From the NCBI RefSeq assembly GCF_019968905.1, contig NZ_CP079946.1, positions 8,963,356 to 9,027,355 of the forward strand: DNA of 64,000 bases, written 5' to 3'. This DNA comes from Corallococcus sp. EGB (GTDB taxonomy: Bacteria > Myxococcota > Myxococcia > Myxococcales > Myxococcaceae). The notes beneath the pieces are model-generated. The model was not told the origin of the DNA, ran no database searches, and worked only from the letters and a program-made list of their open reading frames with translations. The stretch's first letter is position 1. Every line of letters begins with the position of its first letter. Shown here in pieces: positions 1 to 9,227 of this stretch. Position numbers and translations under genes: made by a program.

Positions 1-312
1 CCGGGGCGCGTCCGAACCCGTGCCGCGCCCCAGGGGTCCGTTGAGCGAGCCCGTCCCCTGCCCCATGAACGAGTGGAAGGTCGGAATCAGCGCCAGGATG
101 GCCGCGTGGGTCATCCGCTCGCAGTCCCCGTGCGCCACGCTGCCCGCGCGCGTCGCCCGGAAGGCCGCGTAGTGCGTCATCACCCGCGCCTGCATCATCA
201 GGAAGAGCTGCAGCGCCCCCAGAATCAGGAACGTCACCAGGGGCAGCGACAACGCCGCCTCCACCAGCGCCTGGCCGGATTCGCCTGATTCACGGGGGGA
301 TCGTGGGCTCAT
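1..312 (-). CDS. TadE/TadG-like pilus assembly protein, 3' end outside window
   Basis: The reading frame opens with ATG at 312 on the minus strand and runs without a stop to the window edge (104 codons seen). Residues about 10-40 contain the small-residue/hydrophobic run typical of TadE-like proteins: a Gly-Gln-Ala-Leu-Val-Glu motif followed by a single membrane segment. This is the type IV prepilin-like N-terminus of pseudopilins in the Tad (tight adherence) secretion machinery. Family assignment rests on that N-terminal pattern only. The C-terminus is missing, so TadE, TadF and TadG cannot be told apart. The next gene upstream is a sigma-54 activator on the same strand, 167 bp away. Confidence 0.7.
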   Translation of the reverse strand, partial: MSPRSPRESGESGQALVEAALSLPLVTFLILGALQLFLMMQARVMTHYAAFRATRAGSVAHGDCERMTHAAILALIPTFHSFMGQGTGSLNGPLGRGTGSDAPR

Positions 313-479
313 ACAGGGGGCCATCCTGCGGGACGGGGGAACCTCGCAGTATCCGTCAAGTGACCGCCGACACGCCGCGTCGCGGTCCAAAGGGGACCCG
401 GAGTGTCTCAGAGGACGGGCCCCGTGGAAACTTCCCGGGGATGTGTCACCCGCAGTAAAAACCATGCAACGGCGATGTT

Positions 480-1913
480 TCAGCGCGGTTTCAGGCCCTT
501 GGCGTCCAGCTGATACTTCTTCACCAGCCGCTCGATGGACTTGCGGTGCAGGCCGCTCTCCCGGGCGGCGCGGGACAGGTTGCCCTCGCAGCGGGTGAGG
601 ACGCTGGTGACGTACTCGCGCTCGAAGTTCTCCAGGAGCTGCTCCTTGGCGTCCTTGAAGGCCAGGTGCTCGTTGAAGGGCAGCGGGCCCTCGCGGGCCT
701 GGCCCCGGATGCGCGGGGGCAGGTGGGCCGGCAATATCTCCTCGCCCTCGGAGAAGGTCAGCACGTGGGAGAGGACGTTCATCAGCTCGCGCACGTTGCC
801 GGGCCAGGCGTAGGCCATGAGCAGCCCCAGGGCCTCCGCGGAGAAGCGCTTGCGGCCGTGCTTCTCCACCACCTCCGGCTCCGCCAGCGCCTGCTTGAGG
901 ATGAGCGGGATGTCGTCCCGGCGCTGGCGCAGGGGCGGCAGCTGGATGTGGATGACGGACAGGCGGAAGTAGAGGTCCTCGCGGAAGTTGCCCGCGGCGA
1001 TCTCCTTCACCAGGTCGCGGTGGGTGGCGGCGATGACGCGGCAGTCCACCTCGATGACGTCGTTGCCGCCCACGCGGCGCACCTCGCGGTTCTCCAGCAC
1101 GCGCAGGAGCTTGGGCTGCAGGTCCAGGCGCAATTCGCCCAGCTCGTCCAGGAAGATGGTGCCCCCTTGCGCGCGCTCGAAGGCGCCGGGGCGGCTGGAC
1201 GTGGCGCCGGTGAAGGCGCCCTTCTCGTGGCCAAACAGCTCGCTCTCGATGAGGTTGGGCGGGATGGCGCCGCAGTCCAGCACCACCATGGGGCCCTTCT
1301 TGCGGCCGGACAGCTCATGGATGGCGCTGGAGACCAGCTCCTTCCCCGTGCCCGTCTCCCCCTGGATGATGACGGAGACGTCCATGGGCGCGATGCGTTT
1401 GATCAGCCCGAACACCTGCCGCATCTTCACGCTCTGGCCCACCATGCCGCACAGCTCGCCCTCGCGGTCGGGCTCCACCGCCACCTCTTCGTCCAGGGGC
1501 GCGAAGGTGATGACGGAGGACCCGGCGCGGATCTGCGAGCCCGGGGACAGGTAGGCCCGTTCAATCCGCCGGCCGTCCAGGAAGGTGCCGTTGGTGGAGT
1601 TCAGGTCCACCAGCAGGTGGCCGCGCTCGGTGTACTGGACCTCGAAGTGGTGACGGCTGGCGGTGCGGTCCTCCACCAGCACCAGGTCGTTGCCCGGGTG
1701 GGCCCCGCAGCGCAGCCGCTCCTTGTCGCTGACCATGGAGCGCCCGGTGTCCGGCCCTGACGTCACCACGAGCCGGCACTTGTGCAGCTTCACGGTGGCG
1801 CGCGGATCCACCACCAGTGTCTCCCCCAGGAGGGGGGACTGGGACGACAGTTCAAGGCCGACGTCTCCGGGGTTGGTGTGGATGTCGTCGGGATGCGGGT
1901 TGGGGGCGGTCAT
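480..1913 (-). CDS. FHA-domain sigma-54-dependent transcriptional activator
   Basis: 477 residues. An FHA phosphothreonine-binding domain (about 45-140) includes the conserved SRHH and NSTNGT motifs. It is followed by a sigma-54 AAA+ domain with Walker A GETGTGKE (about 185-192), the sigma-54 contact loop GAFTGA (about 232-237) and Walker B GTIFLDE (about 251-257). A Fis-type helix-turn-helix sits at the C-terminus. There is no receiver domain, so the input is presumably Ser/Thr phosphorylation read by the FHA domain, as known for many myxobacterial enhancer-binding proteins (family knowledge). I chose ATG 1913 because the open frame upstream (to 2066) is non-conserved, Arg-rich and overlaps the divergent rimK gene. 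Target promoters are not visible. Confidence 0.93.
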   Translation of the reverse strand: MTAPNPHPDDIHTNPGDVGLELSSQSPLLGETLVVDPRATVKLHKCRLVVTSGPDTGRSMVSDKERLRCGAHPGNDLVLVEDRTASRHHFEVQYTERGHLLVDLNSTNGTFLDGRRIERAYLSPGSQIRAGSSVITFAPLDEEVAVEPDREGELCGMVGQSVKMRQVFGLIKRIAPMDVSVIIQGETGTGKELVSSAIHELSGRKKGPMVVLDCGAIPPNLIESELFGHEKGAFTGATSSRPGAFERAQGGTIFLDELGELRLDLQPKLLRVLENREVRRVGGNDVIEVDCRVIAATHRDLVKEIAAGNFREDLYFRLSVIHIQLPPLRQRRDDIPLILKQALAEPEVVEKHGRKRFSAEALGLLMAYAWPGNVRELMNVLSHVLTFSEGEEILPAHLPPRIRGQAREGPLPFNEHLAFKDAKEQLLENFEREYVTSVLTRCEGNLSRAARESGLHRKSIERLVKKYQLDAKGLKPR

Positions 1914-1990
1914 CAGTGAACGCGAGGATAGCAAAGGGTGCCCACGGGCCGTGCCTCCACGCCCGCGCGTGCTAGTGTCGCGCGCCCCGC

Positions 1991-3010
1991 ATGCCCCCCC
2001 GAAAATCCCAGCCGAAGAAGGCGCCCGTCCCGCCTGGCGCGCAGGCACCCGAGCGCGGTGACGCACCGCGACCCAAGCGGCCCCGCGCGAAGAAGACCGT
2101 GGCCATCCTGTCCCGCAAGCGCTCGCTGTATTCGACGCGCCGGCTGGTGGAGGCCGTCAAGGCGCGGGGCCACCGGGCGCTCGTCTTCGACACGCTGCGC
2201 TGCTGCCTGCTGCTGGCCCAAGGCCAGCCGCGCATGACCTACCGCGGCGCGGAGGTGAAGGGCGTGGACGTGGTGATTCCGCGCATCGGCGCGTCCATCA
2301 CCGCGTACGGCCTGGCGGTGGTGAACCACTTCGAGATGATGGACGTGCCGGTGCTCAACCCGCCCACGGCCATCGCGCGCAGCCGCGACAAGCTGCGCGC
2401 GCTCCAGTTCCTCGCCCGCGCGGGCCTGGACATGCCCCGCACGGTGATGGCCCACGACCGCGGCAACGTGCGCAAGCTGGTGCAGGAGGTGGGCGGCCTG
2501 CCGGTCATCATCAAGCTGATCAAGGGCACCCAGGGTGTGGGCGTGATGATCGCCCACACCTTGCCGGAGGTGCAGACCATCCTCGACACCTTCTGGGACC
2601 TGGGCCAGGAGATCGTCCTCCAGGAGTTCGTCGCGGAGAGCGAGGGCCGCGACGTGCGCGCGCTGGTGGTGGGCGACACGGTGGTGGGCGCCATGCGCCG
2701 CAAGGCGAAGAAGGGCGAGTTCCGCTCCAACATCCACCGCGGCGGCGAGGGCCGCGCCATCACCCTGCCCCCCGACTACATGGAGGCCGCGGTGAAGGCG
2801 GCGCGCATCATCGGCCTGGAGGTCGCGGGCGTGGACATGCTGGAGGGCCGCGAAGGCCCACGCCTGATGGAGATCAACTCCAGCCCCGGCTTCGAGGGCC
2901 TGGAGGGCGCCACCGGCAAGGACATCGCGGGCCACATCGTGGAGCACGCGTTGGTGTACGCGGGGACCCGGGCCAGCGCGTTGCGCACGCGGGCGGGCCG
3001 CGCGTCCTGA
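1991..3010 (+). CDS. rimK: RimK-family ATP-grasp ligase
   Basis: 339 residues. After a basic, Pro-rich extension of about 35 residues, the protein aligns with the RimK family: an N-terminal pre-ATP-grasp domain, then an ATP-grasp fold with a lysine-rich nucleotide-binding segment (IIKLIKGTQGVG), the acidic ATP-gripping strand and a metal-binding end motif (MEINSSPGFEGLE). RimK enzymes add glutamate to ribosomal protein S6, or act as glutamate or related peptide ligases. Family membership is clear; the substrate is inferred. E. coli RimK is about 300 residues, so only the N-terminal extension is unusual. It is divergent from the FHA/sigma-54 gene with about 77 bp between start codons. Confidence 0.88.
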   Translation: MPPRKSQPKKAPVPPGAQAPERGDAPRPKRPRAKKTVAILSRKRSLYSTRRLVEAVKARGHRALVFDTLRCCLLLAQGQPRMTYRGAEVKGVDVVIPRIGASITAYGLAVVNHFEMMDVPVLNPPTAIARSRDKLRALQFLARAGLDMPRTVMAHDRGNVRKLVQEVGGLPVIIKLIKGTQGVGVMIAHTLPEVQTILDTFWDLGQEIVLQEFVAESEGRDVRALVVGDTVVGAMRRKAKKGEFRSNIHRGGEGRAITLPPDYMEAAVKAARIIGLEVAGVDMLEGREGPRLMEINSSPGFEGLEGATGKDIAGHIVEHALVYAGTRASALRTRAGRAS

Positions 3011-3206
3011 AGCGAAGTGTCGCGTCGTGAGCAGGCGCGCGAGCACGACCTGCGTGCCTGCCCGCCTGCTCCATGGCGTGCGTGCGGGGCCTCACGGTGC
3101 GCACGGCGCCTTGGATGCTCCTCAGGAATACGGGAATGCATCCCGGCGCGGATTGTCAGGGGGTGTTGGCAGCGGCGGGGATGCGCCTCTAATCTGGCGA
3201 CCCCCG

Positions 3207-3878
3207 ATGAAAACGCTGCACAAGCCGCTGCAGATCACCGTCTACCAGGATGTGCTTTGCGCCTGGTGCTACCTCGCCGACCAACGGTTGGAGGTGCTTC
3301 GCCAGGAGTTTGGCGAAGCCGTCCGCTGGAGCGTGCGTCCCTATCCCCTGCGTCTTCACGACGTGCTGCCCACGGAGCGCGAAGTGCGCGGGCTGGTGGA
3401 AGAGGTGAAGCGCGCGCAGCGCGAGCCCGACCCCACCGCGTCGCTGCTCTCCACGGACCTGTGGCTGGGCGGTGATCCGCCGCGCTCCAGCGTACCGGCG
3501 CTGGCGGCGCTGGAGGCGGCGCGGTTGCAGGGTCCGCAGGCGCGGGCCTTCCTCGCGCGGGCCATGCAGCGGGCCGCGCTGGAGCAGGGCGTCAACGTGT
3601 CGCGCTCGGACGTGGTGTTCGAGCTGGCGTCGCGCGTGGGCCTGTCCATGAACCAGTTCTCCGCGGCCTTCCGTTCCGAGGAGACGCGCCGGCTCATCTA
3701 CGACGAGCACCGGCTGGCCGGCAGCCGCGGCGTGCGCGGCGTGCCCACGCTCGTGCTGGGCGGCCGGTGGATGCTGTGCGGCCTGCGCGAGCTGTCCGAG
3801 TACCGCGAGCACATCCTCGCGTGCCTGGGCAAGGTCGCCGTGCCCCGCTCGGGGTCCTCCGAGCGGCTGGTGCACTGA
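3207..3878 (+). CDS. DsbA-family (FrnE-like) thioredoxin-fold oxidoreductase
   Basis: 223 residues. A thioredoxin-like fold carries a CAWC active site at residues 18-21, directly after the first beta strand, followed by a helical insertion. A cis-proline segment (RGVRGVPTLVLGG) lies near residues 175-187. This matches the cytoplasmic DsbA/FrnE/2-hydroxychromene-2-carboxylate isomerase-like group. There is no signal peptide from the ATG at 3207, which suggests a cytosolic thiol-disulfide role. A longer in-frame start at 3027 was rejected because the extra 60 residues are Arg/Cys-rich and unlike the family. A strong hairpin follows the stop codon. Confidence 0.85.
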   Translation: MKTLHKPLQITVYQDVLCAWCYLADQRLEVLRQEFGEAVRWSVRPYPLRLHDVLPTEREVRGLVEEVKRAQREPDPTASLLSTDLWLGGDPPRSSVPALAALEAARLQGPQARAFLARAMQRAALEQGVNVSRSDVVFELASRVGLSMNQFSAAFRSEETRRLIYDEHRLAGSRGVRGVPTLVLGGRWMLCGLRELSEYREHILACLGKVAVPRSGSSERLVH

Positions 3879-3887
3879 GGTCCCCCC

Positions 3888-3920
3888 GCGCGCCTTCGCT
3901 TTGGATCCGCGAAGGCGCGC
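3888..3920. terminator. Bidirectional hairpin terminator between convergent genes
   Basis: A perfect 12-bp inverted repeat (GCGCGCCTTCGC at 3888-3899 and its complement at 3909-3920) with a 9-nt loop lies between the stop codons of the DsbA-like gene and the zinc-ribbon membrane-protein gene. It has no clear T-run, but its position between two converging genes fits a shared terminator. Confidence 0.7.
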
Positions 3921-3940
3921 ACTCCCGACCTCCCGAGTCG

Positions 3941-4939
3941 TCAGCCCCGGGAGGACTCCGAGGCATCCGCCCAGGGCGAGCGCACGGTCAGGTACATCCC
4001 CGCGATGAGCATCTGGGCCAGCGCCATGCCAGGGATGAAGCCAACGCAGCACAGGACAAGCCCCAGCAGCATGACGGCTCCCGTCATGAAGCCCACGCCC
4101 AGCATGGACAGCCGCTGCCCCCGCGCCGCTCCCCAGCAGCGGCGCAGCACCTCGACGGGTGAGGGCGGCGTGTCGTTGAAGGCGAGCTCCGGCTGGACCA
4201 GGTACAGCGGCAGCAGCAGGTACGTGAGGGGCCCCACCAACACCAGGAACGCCAGCCCCAGCACGCCCAGGAAGGGCGCCACCGCGTCCCGGATTGCCTG
4301 CGGCGAGGCGCCCGCGCCCGGGATGTCGCTCACCGACAGGCCCAGGACCGCGGCCACGAGGATGCCCAGGAGGGCCAGGACGAGCACCACCCCGAAGGAG
4401 ATGGCGAAGAGCAGGAGCATCGTCAGCGCGTAGGGCACCGCCTTGTTCATCTGGCTGAAGAGGCGCGCCAGGTCCGCTCGGCCTCCCTCCAGCACGTCGA
4501 AGCACACGCGCAGGAAGCCCAGTTGCATCAGGCCCTGCACCAGCTGCTGCGCCACGAGCCCCACGACGGCCAGCACCGCGGTGAGGACGACGCTGTCCAG
4601 CGAGCCTCCAATGGTCGTGGCCAGGTTGACGAGCATCTGTGCGCCGAAGGACACGCCCAGGGAGATCAACGTCGCGACGGACAGCATGACCCACTCGCGC
4701 TGGAACGCCACCGAGCACACGTCCCACAGCTTGCCGACGGACCACTTCTCCCGCCGCAGCGGGAACGTGTCCCCGAAGCGCTCCCGGCACGTGGGGCAGT
4801 GCTCCAACGCGCCGGACTCGCCGCAGGCGCCGCACATGAAGTTTCCGCAACGCGCGCAGGTGCCCGTGGCCTCTCGCCCCGGGTGCTGCGCGCAGGACGC
4901 TCCGACCGCGCGTCCGAAGTCCACATCCGACATCCGCAT
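3941..4939 (-). CDS. Zinc-ribbon/B-box-like multi-pass membrane protein
   Basis: 332 residues. The first 55 residues contain about six cysteines plus histidines in CxxC-type pairs, resembling a B-box or zinc-ribbon domain. Residues about 80-320 hold roughly five to six long hydrophobic segments, similar to DUF4013/glycerophosphodiesterase-membrane-type proteins. Similar 'zinc finger plus membrane' proteins of unknown function are common in myxobacteria. Its molecular role is unknown; metal binding by the N-terminus is inferred from the Cys spacing. The start at 4939 gives Met-Arg-Met-Ser; the internal Met at 4933 is equally possible. Confidence 0.75.
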   Translation of the reverse strand: MRMSDVDFGRAVGASCAQHPGREATGTCARCGNFMCGACGESGALEHCPTCRERFGDTFPLRREKWSVGKLWDVCSVAFQREWVMLSVATLISLGVSFGAQMLVNLATTIGGSLDSVVLTAVLAVVGLVAQQLVQGLMQLGFLRVCFDVLEGGRADLARLFSQMNKAVPYALTMLLLFAISFGVVLVLALLGILVAAVLGLSVSDIPGAGASPQAIRDAVAPFLGVLGLAFLVLVGPLTYLLLPLYLVQPELAFNDTPPSPVEVLRRCWGAARGQRLSMLGVGFMTGAVMLLGLVLCCVGFIPGMALAQMLIAGMYLTVRSPWADASESSRG

Positions 4940-5117
4940 GCCTCCCAGCGCGGCGTCTCAGGGCCGCGATCCGGGTGTCATATCAGGCGGGCCCCTTCCC
5001 CTCCCGGCGGGCGGGCGGCGTTCCGGATGAATTAACGGGGAGGCCAGCCGTCGGTGGGGCCAAGAGGTTGCGGAGCGGGACGCTTTGAGGGTCCACTTCC
5101 GCGCCAGGAGACCCATC

Positions 5118-6044
5118 ATGAACCGCTTGCTCGCCCTGGTCGTCCCCCTCGCCCTGTTGATGGGGACGGGCTGTGTCGTCGAGGCCCACTCGCACCGCCC
5201 CGTCCGCCGCGTGGCCTACGTCGAGCCCGCCCCCGTGGTGCAGTACCGGTTCGCCGGCGCGCACCCCGTCCCCGACGACTACGGCGGTGGCTGGTGCCCG
5301 GAGGACTACGCCCACGTCCACGACTACCAGCCGCCCCAGGCGTCCTACGTCTACACGGACGACGTGTACTACTACCGGGGCCCGACGGTGGTCTGGTACT
5401 GGGACTACCACCCCACCCCCAGCGGCGGTTACTGCAACCTCCACGGCCGCCACCAGCACGACTTCTACCCGCACGGCTCCTGGGGCGCGGGCTACTCCTA
5501 CGACCGCGGCAGCCGCGGCTACCGCTGGAGCAACAGCCACCAGGCCTCCGCGATCCCCGGCCGCAACAACGTCGCCCCCTCGCGGCCCGCGCCCGCTCCC
5601 GGCCCGGTCTACCAGGGCCGCAATCCGCCTCCGGGCGGCACGGGCACCGGCGCCCGTCCTCCCAGCGGCTCCGGCTGGGGCCGCAACAACGTCGCTCCCT
5701 CCAGCAACGGGCGGGACAACCGGGACGACGACAGGGACAACGACCGTGGCAACGGCGGCGGTTGGAACACGCCGGCCAGCAAGAGCCGCGACGATGACCG
5801 TGACAACAACCGCGGCAACGACCGTGGCAGCGACCGCGGCAACAGCGGCCGGAGCAGCGGCGGCTGGGACAGCGGGAGCAGCGGCGGCCGGGGCAGCAGC
5901 GGGAGCAGCAGCGGCAGTAGTGGCAGCAGCGGCCGGGGCAGCAGCGGCGGCAACGGAAGCAGCGGAAGCAGCGGCGGTGGGTGGAACACCGGCAGAAGCT
6001 CGGGTTCCTCGTCCGGCTCCGGCAGGAGCGGGTCGGGCTGGTAG
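5118..6044 (+). CDS. Tyr/His-rich putative lipoprotein with low-complexity Gly/Ser/Asp/Asn tail
   Basis: 308 residues. ATG 5118 has an AGGAG ribosome-binding site 8 nt upstream and gives a signal peptide ending in a Cys (LMGTGC), probably a lipoprotein although the lipobox is imperfect. Residues about 30-140 are unusually rich in Tyr, His, Trp and Pro. The second half is composed of Asp/Asn/Arg-Gly repeats followed by Gly-Ser runs. A longer TTG-started frame (5085) would bury the signal peptide and was rejected. No known domain was recognised; an extracellular or surface location is inferred from the signal and the low-complexity tail. Two nested stem-loops follow the gene. Confidence 0.8.
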   Translation: MNRLLALVVPLALLMGTGCVVEAHSHRPVRRVAYVEPAPVVQYRFAGAHPVPDDYGGGWCPEDYAHVHDYQPPQASYVYTDDVYYYRGPTVVWYWDYHPTPSGGYCNLHGRHQHDFYPHGSWGAGYSYDRGSRGYRWSNSHQASAIPGRNNVAPSRPAPAPGPVYQGRNPPPGGTGTGARPPSGSGWGRNNVAPSSNGRDNRDDDRDNDRGNGGGWNTPASKSRDDDRDNNRGNDRGSDRGNSGRSSGGWDSGSSGGRGSSGSSSGSSGSSGRGSSGGNGSSGSSGGGWNTGRSSGSSSGSGRSGSGW

Positions 6045-6076
6045 GCGCTCCGCTTCCACCTCGCTGGCGTGACCCG

Positions 6077-6128
6077 CGGCACCGGGCGCGGCCTTCCGAC
6101 ACTGGCGGAAGGCAGGCTCCCGGTGCCG
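6077..6128 (+). terminator. Nested double stem-loop, probable terminator
   Basis: An outer perfect 10-bp inverted repeat (6077-6086 with 6119-6128) encloses an inner perfect 8-bp one (6091-6098 with 6106-6113). It starts 33 nt after the stop codon of the low-complexity lipoprotein gene. A short T-stretch follows at about 6133. Confidence 0.65.
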
Positions 6129-6262
6129 ACGTGTTTTCAACACCCGGAGGGCCCGTCGTCCGGGGCGTACGGCCCGCGGGCGCGACGGTGCGTCGTGAAG
6201 GGGACGGACGGCGCCGGGGGGCGGATTGCGGCCATCCCCGGCCGTGAAGATGTTGCCGCGCG

Positions 6263-7111
6263 ATGAAACACTACATTCGGGCGGCGGGTGGGGCCGTGCT
6301 CGGGCTGCTGGCGGTGGCCTGTGGCGGCGGCGGATACACACCGGATCCTGGCGTGCGGACCGAGGACGCCGAGGCGGTGGACCTGGAGAACCTTCGCATC
6401 CTCGTGAGCGGCGAGGCACGCGTGTTCCCTGAAGCGGAGGGAATGACCGCCGTGCCCGCGTCGCTCACAGGCATGGCGCTCACCGTGGAGGAGCCGCTGC
6501 GCGTGGCCGTCAACGACTCGGCCGCCACCTTCGCCACCGGCGAGGTCTCCAAGGATGGCGCCTTCCGCATCACCGACGTGCCCGTGCGCGACGTGCACCA
6601 GGGGCTCGCGGTGGGCCTGGCGCACGACGGCCTCGTGCGCAGCACCACGCTCGTCTACGACACGGCCTTCACCGGCACCCGTCCGCGCACGGACATCATC
6701 GACGCGCACGTCTGGGCCCTGCCCACCGCGTTCGTGGATCATCTGGGCGCCGCCGTGGGTGCGCCGCGGCTTCAGGGGCACACCGGAGACCCGGAGGCCA
6801 CCCTGGCCTCCGCGGGCTTCGTGCTGGGGCGCGTGGTGGACCTGAGCGGTCAGCCGGTGGGCGGCGTGCGCGTGGCGCTCGACCGCGCCGACCTGGCGGA
6901 CCGCGTCTACTACCCGTCGGAGGATCTGACCTCCGTGAGCACCACGGGCACCGCGGCGAACGGGCTGTTCCTCTTCGTGCACTCGGGCGCCGGCGTTTCC
7001 TCCTTCCAGCTGTCCGTCGAAGGCACCGACGCCTATGTGCCACGCAACGTCGACGTGGGCCCGGGCCTGGGCGTGGTGCTCACCGTCTACCCGGGCCGCT
7101 ACCCGCCTTGA
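6263..7111 (+). CDS. Lipoprotein with carboxypeptidase-regulatory-like domain
   Basis: 282 residues. A signal peptide with lipobox (LLAVAC) is followed by a Gly-rich linker. Near residues 190-280 is a beta-sandwich segment of the carboxypeptidase-regulatory/transthyretin-like type (GRVVDLSGQPVGGVRVAL and a later TGTAANGLFLF turn), a fold common in surface proteins. A similar pattern occurs weakly around residues 65-120. Function unknown; an envelope location is inferred. It lies between a terminator-like hairpin and the histidine kinase on the same strand, 130 bp downstream. Confidence 0.78.
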   Translation: MKHYIRAAGGAVLGLLAVACGGGGYTPDPGVRTEDAEAVDLENLRILVSGEARVFPEAEGMTAVPASLTGMALTVEEPLRVAVNDSAATFATGEVSKDGAFRITDVPVRDVHQGLAVGLAHDGLVRSTTLVYDTAFTGTRPRTDIIDAHVWALPTAFVDHLGAAVGAPRLQGHTGDPEATLASAGFVLGRVVDLSGQPVGGVRVALDRADLADRVYYPSEDLTSVSTTGTAANGLFLFVHSGAGVSSFQLSVEGTDAYVPRNVDVGPGLGVVLTVYPGRYPP

Positions 7112-7241
7112 CGAACCCTGGACAGGCCTGACATCCCCGCCTAGAACGGACATCCTTCCAACCCCGGCGTCCCATTGCCGGGGCGCCCCCGAGACGTGAT
7201 GTTGTGGCAGGATGCAGGGCTGGCGTTCCGGGGGGACGCGG

Positions 7242-9227
7242 ATGATGAGCGGCCGATCCATGCCACGAAGCACGGCGTTGGTCCGTGCCCTTGCGCGCAG
7301 CTCCTCGGTGGCGGCCTGCCTGGTGGGCATGCTCGTGCTGGTGGGCTGGGCGCTGGACGTCATGGTCCTCAAGTCCATGGGCGCCGCGATCCCCGCCATG
7401 CGCCCCAGTGCCGCGCTCGGGTTGATGCTGGGTGGGGTGGCCCTGGGCCTGCGCCTGCCGGCCTCGACCCACCGCGCGCGCCACCGGCTGGGCACCGCGC
7501 TCGCGCTGGCCACGGCGCTGGTGGGCGCGGCGAGCCTCGTGGATGGCGTCGTCACCGGTGGCAACGGCGGCCTGGACGCGCTGTTCCTGCGCGCCTTCGG
7601 TGCGGACGGCGGCGCGCCCAGCGCCGCGGCGTCGCCGCTGACGGGGCTGTGCCTGATGCTGCTGGGCCCGGCGCTGGCGCTGGTGGACCGGGGGCACCCG
7701 CAGCGGCTGTCGTGGTCGGACGCGCTGGTGGTGCTGGCGCTGATGGCGGCGCTGACGGGCCTCAACAGCTTCCTGCTGGGCCCGCTGGTGACGCCCGCGG
7801 CCGCTCCGTACTTCCAGGAGCGCAGCCTGGGGCTGCACACCACGCTCGTGCTGATGCTGCTGGCCATGGGCACGCTGTGCGCCCGGCCGGAGCTGGGGCT
7901 GATGGCGCGGCTCACGCGGGACACGCTGGGCGGCTTCGTGGCGCGGCGGCTGGTGCCGGTGACGCTGCTGGGGCCGCCGGTGCTGGGGCTGACGCTGGTG
8001 CTGCTCGACCTGACGGGCGAGCTCAGCCACGACGCGAAGCTGCCGCTCTTCGCCACGGTGGTGGCGGCCGGAGGGGCCACGCTGGTGCTGCTGGCGGCGC
8101 GGGCGCTGGACGTGCTCGACACGGAGCGCATGCGGGCCACCGCCGCGCTGGAGGCCTCCGAGGAGCGCTTCCGCACCTTCCTGGACACCGCGCCGGACCC
8201 CATGGTGGTGGTGGACGCCAGCGGCCGCGTGCGCTTCGCCAACGCGGAGGCCGAGCGCGTCTTCGGCTACCGCCGGCAGGCGCTGCTGGGCCGCGAGGTG
8301 GCGCTGCTGGTGCCCGGAGGGCTCCAGGGGCCGTCCGCCGGCGAGGGCCCGGGGCGCGCCACCGGTGGACGGCTGGTGACGGGCCAGCGGCAGGACGGCA
8401 CCGGCGTGCCGCTGGAGGTGCGGCTGAGCCCGCTGGAGGGCGAGGACGACGCCACGCGCATCGCCATCCTGCGCGACGTCACCGAGCGCCGGGACCTGGA
8501 GAAGCTGCGCGAGGAGTACGTGGGGCTCATCTCCCACGACCTGCGCAACCCGCTGAACACCATCAACCTGCGCGCCCACCTGCTCCAGCGCGCGCTGCAC
8601 GAGCGGAAGCTGGAGCGCGAGGGCCACATGGCCCAGGCCATCATCCACAACGTGGAGTGGATGAGCACGATGATCGAGGAGCTGCTGGAGGGCTCGCGGC
8701 TGGAGTCCGGCCGGGTGACCCTGCACCGCGAGGCGCGCGACCTGGGCCGCTTCCTGGAGGAGGTGCTGGAGCGCGACGTGCCGCCCGACACGCGCGAGCG
8801 CTTCCGGCTGCACCGGGAGGAGTCCTTGCCGCCGGTGCCCATCGACGCCGCGCGGCTGGAGCGCGTGGTGACGAACCTGCTGACCAACGCGCTCAAGTAC
8901 AGCCCCAAGGGGACGCCGGTGGACGTGCGGCTGTCCGCCGTGCACGACCACGCCGTGGTGTCGGTGACCAACCAGGGCCCGGGGCTGTCCGCCCGGGACG
9001 CGGCGCGCCTGTTCGACAAGTACTACCGCACGGAGGACGGCCGCCTGCAGGACGGCAAGGGGCTGGGCCTGGGGCTCTACATCAGCCGGCTCATCGTGGA
9101 GGCCCACTCCGGCCACATCTGGGTGGAGAGCGAGCCGGACCGGGGCATCACCTTCTTCTTCAGCGTGCCCCTGCAGCTCCCCGGCGCCCCTACGAAGTCC
9201 GAGCCGCTGCGCCAGCGCACGGGTTAG
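7242..9227 (+). CDS. Membrane-bound PAS-domain sensor histidine kinase
   Basis: 661 residues. About eight membrane helices (first 285 residues, MASE-like) are followed by a PAS domain (about 305-410), a HisKA domain with phospho-acceptor His 432 in a SHDLRNPL motif, and an HATPase_c domain with N box (NLLTNALKYS) and G boxes (GKGLGLGLYI) near the end. It autophosphorylates and passes phosphate to an unidentified response regulator; none is adjacent, so it is an orphan kinase. ATG 7242 is preferred over 7212 because GGGGGGAC precedes it at a suitable distance. Its stop codon overlaps the stop of the convergent propeller gene by 4 bp. Confidence 0.92.
   Translation: MMSGRSMPRSTALVRALARSSSVAACLVGMLVLVGWALDVMVLKSMGAAIPAMRPSAALGLMLGGVALGLRLPASTHRARHRLGTALALATALVGAASLVDGVVTGGNGGLDALFLRAFGADGGAPSAAASPLTGLCLMLLGPALALVDRGHPQRLSWSDALVVLALMAALTGLNSFLLGPLVTPAAAPYFQERSLGLHTTLVLMLLAMGTLCARPELGLMARLTRDTLGGFVARRLVPVTLLGPPVLGLTLVLLDLTGELSHDAKLPLFATVVAAGGATLVLLAARALDVLDTERMRATAALEASEERFRTFLDTAPDPMVVVDASGRVRFANAEAERVFGYRRQALLGREVALLVPGGLQGPSAGEGPGRATGGRLVTGQRQDGTGVPLEVRLSPLEGEDDATRIAILRDVTERRDLEKLREEYVGLISHDLRNPLNTINLRAHLLQRALHERKLEREGHMAQAIIHNVEWMSTMIEELLEGSRLESGRVTLHREARDLGRFLEEVLERDVPPDTRERFRLHREESLPPVPIDAARLERVVTNLLTNALKYSPKGTPVDVRLSAVHDHAVVSVTNQGPGLSARDAARLFDKYYRTEDGRLQDGKGLGLGLYISRLIVEAHSGHIWVESEPDRGITFFFSVPLQLPGAPTKSEPLRQRTG

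Noticed and set aside
546-1760. Long plus-strand open frame over the FHA/sigma-54 gene
   Set aside because: Antisense shadow of a conserved gene; composition is His/Ala/Gln-rich with no domain.
5700-6040. Repetitive GC-rich tract as a non-coding repeat
   Set aside because: It is an open, in-frame low-complexity Gly/Ser region of a lipoprotein gene.
6137-8242. Long minus-strand open frame opposite the lipoprotein and kinase genes
   Set aside because: Overlaps two conserved plus-strand genes; no recognised motif, typical of high-GC antisense frames.
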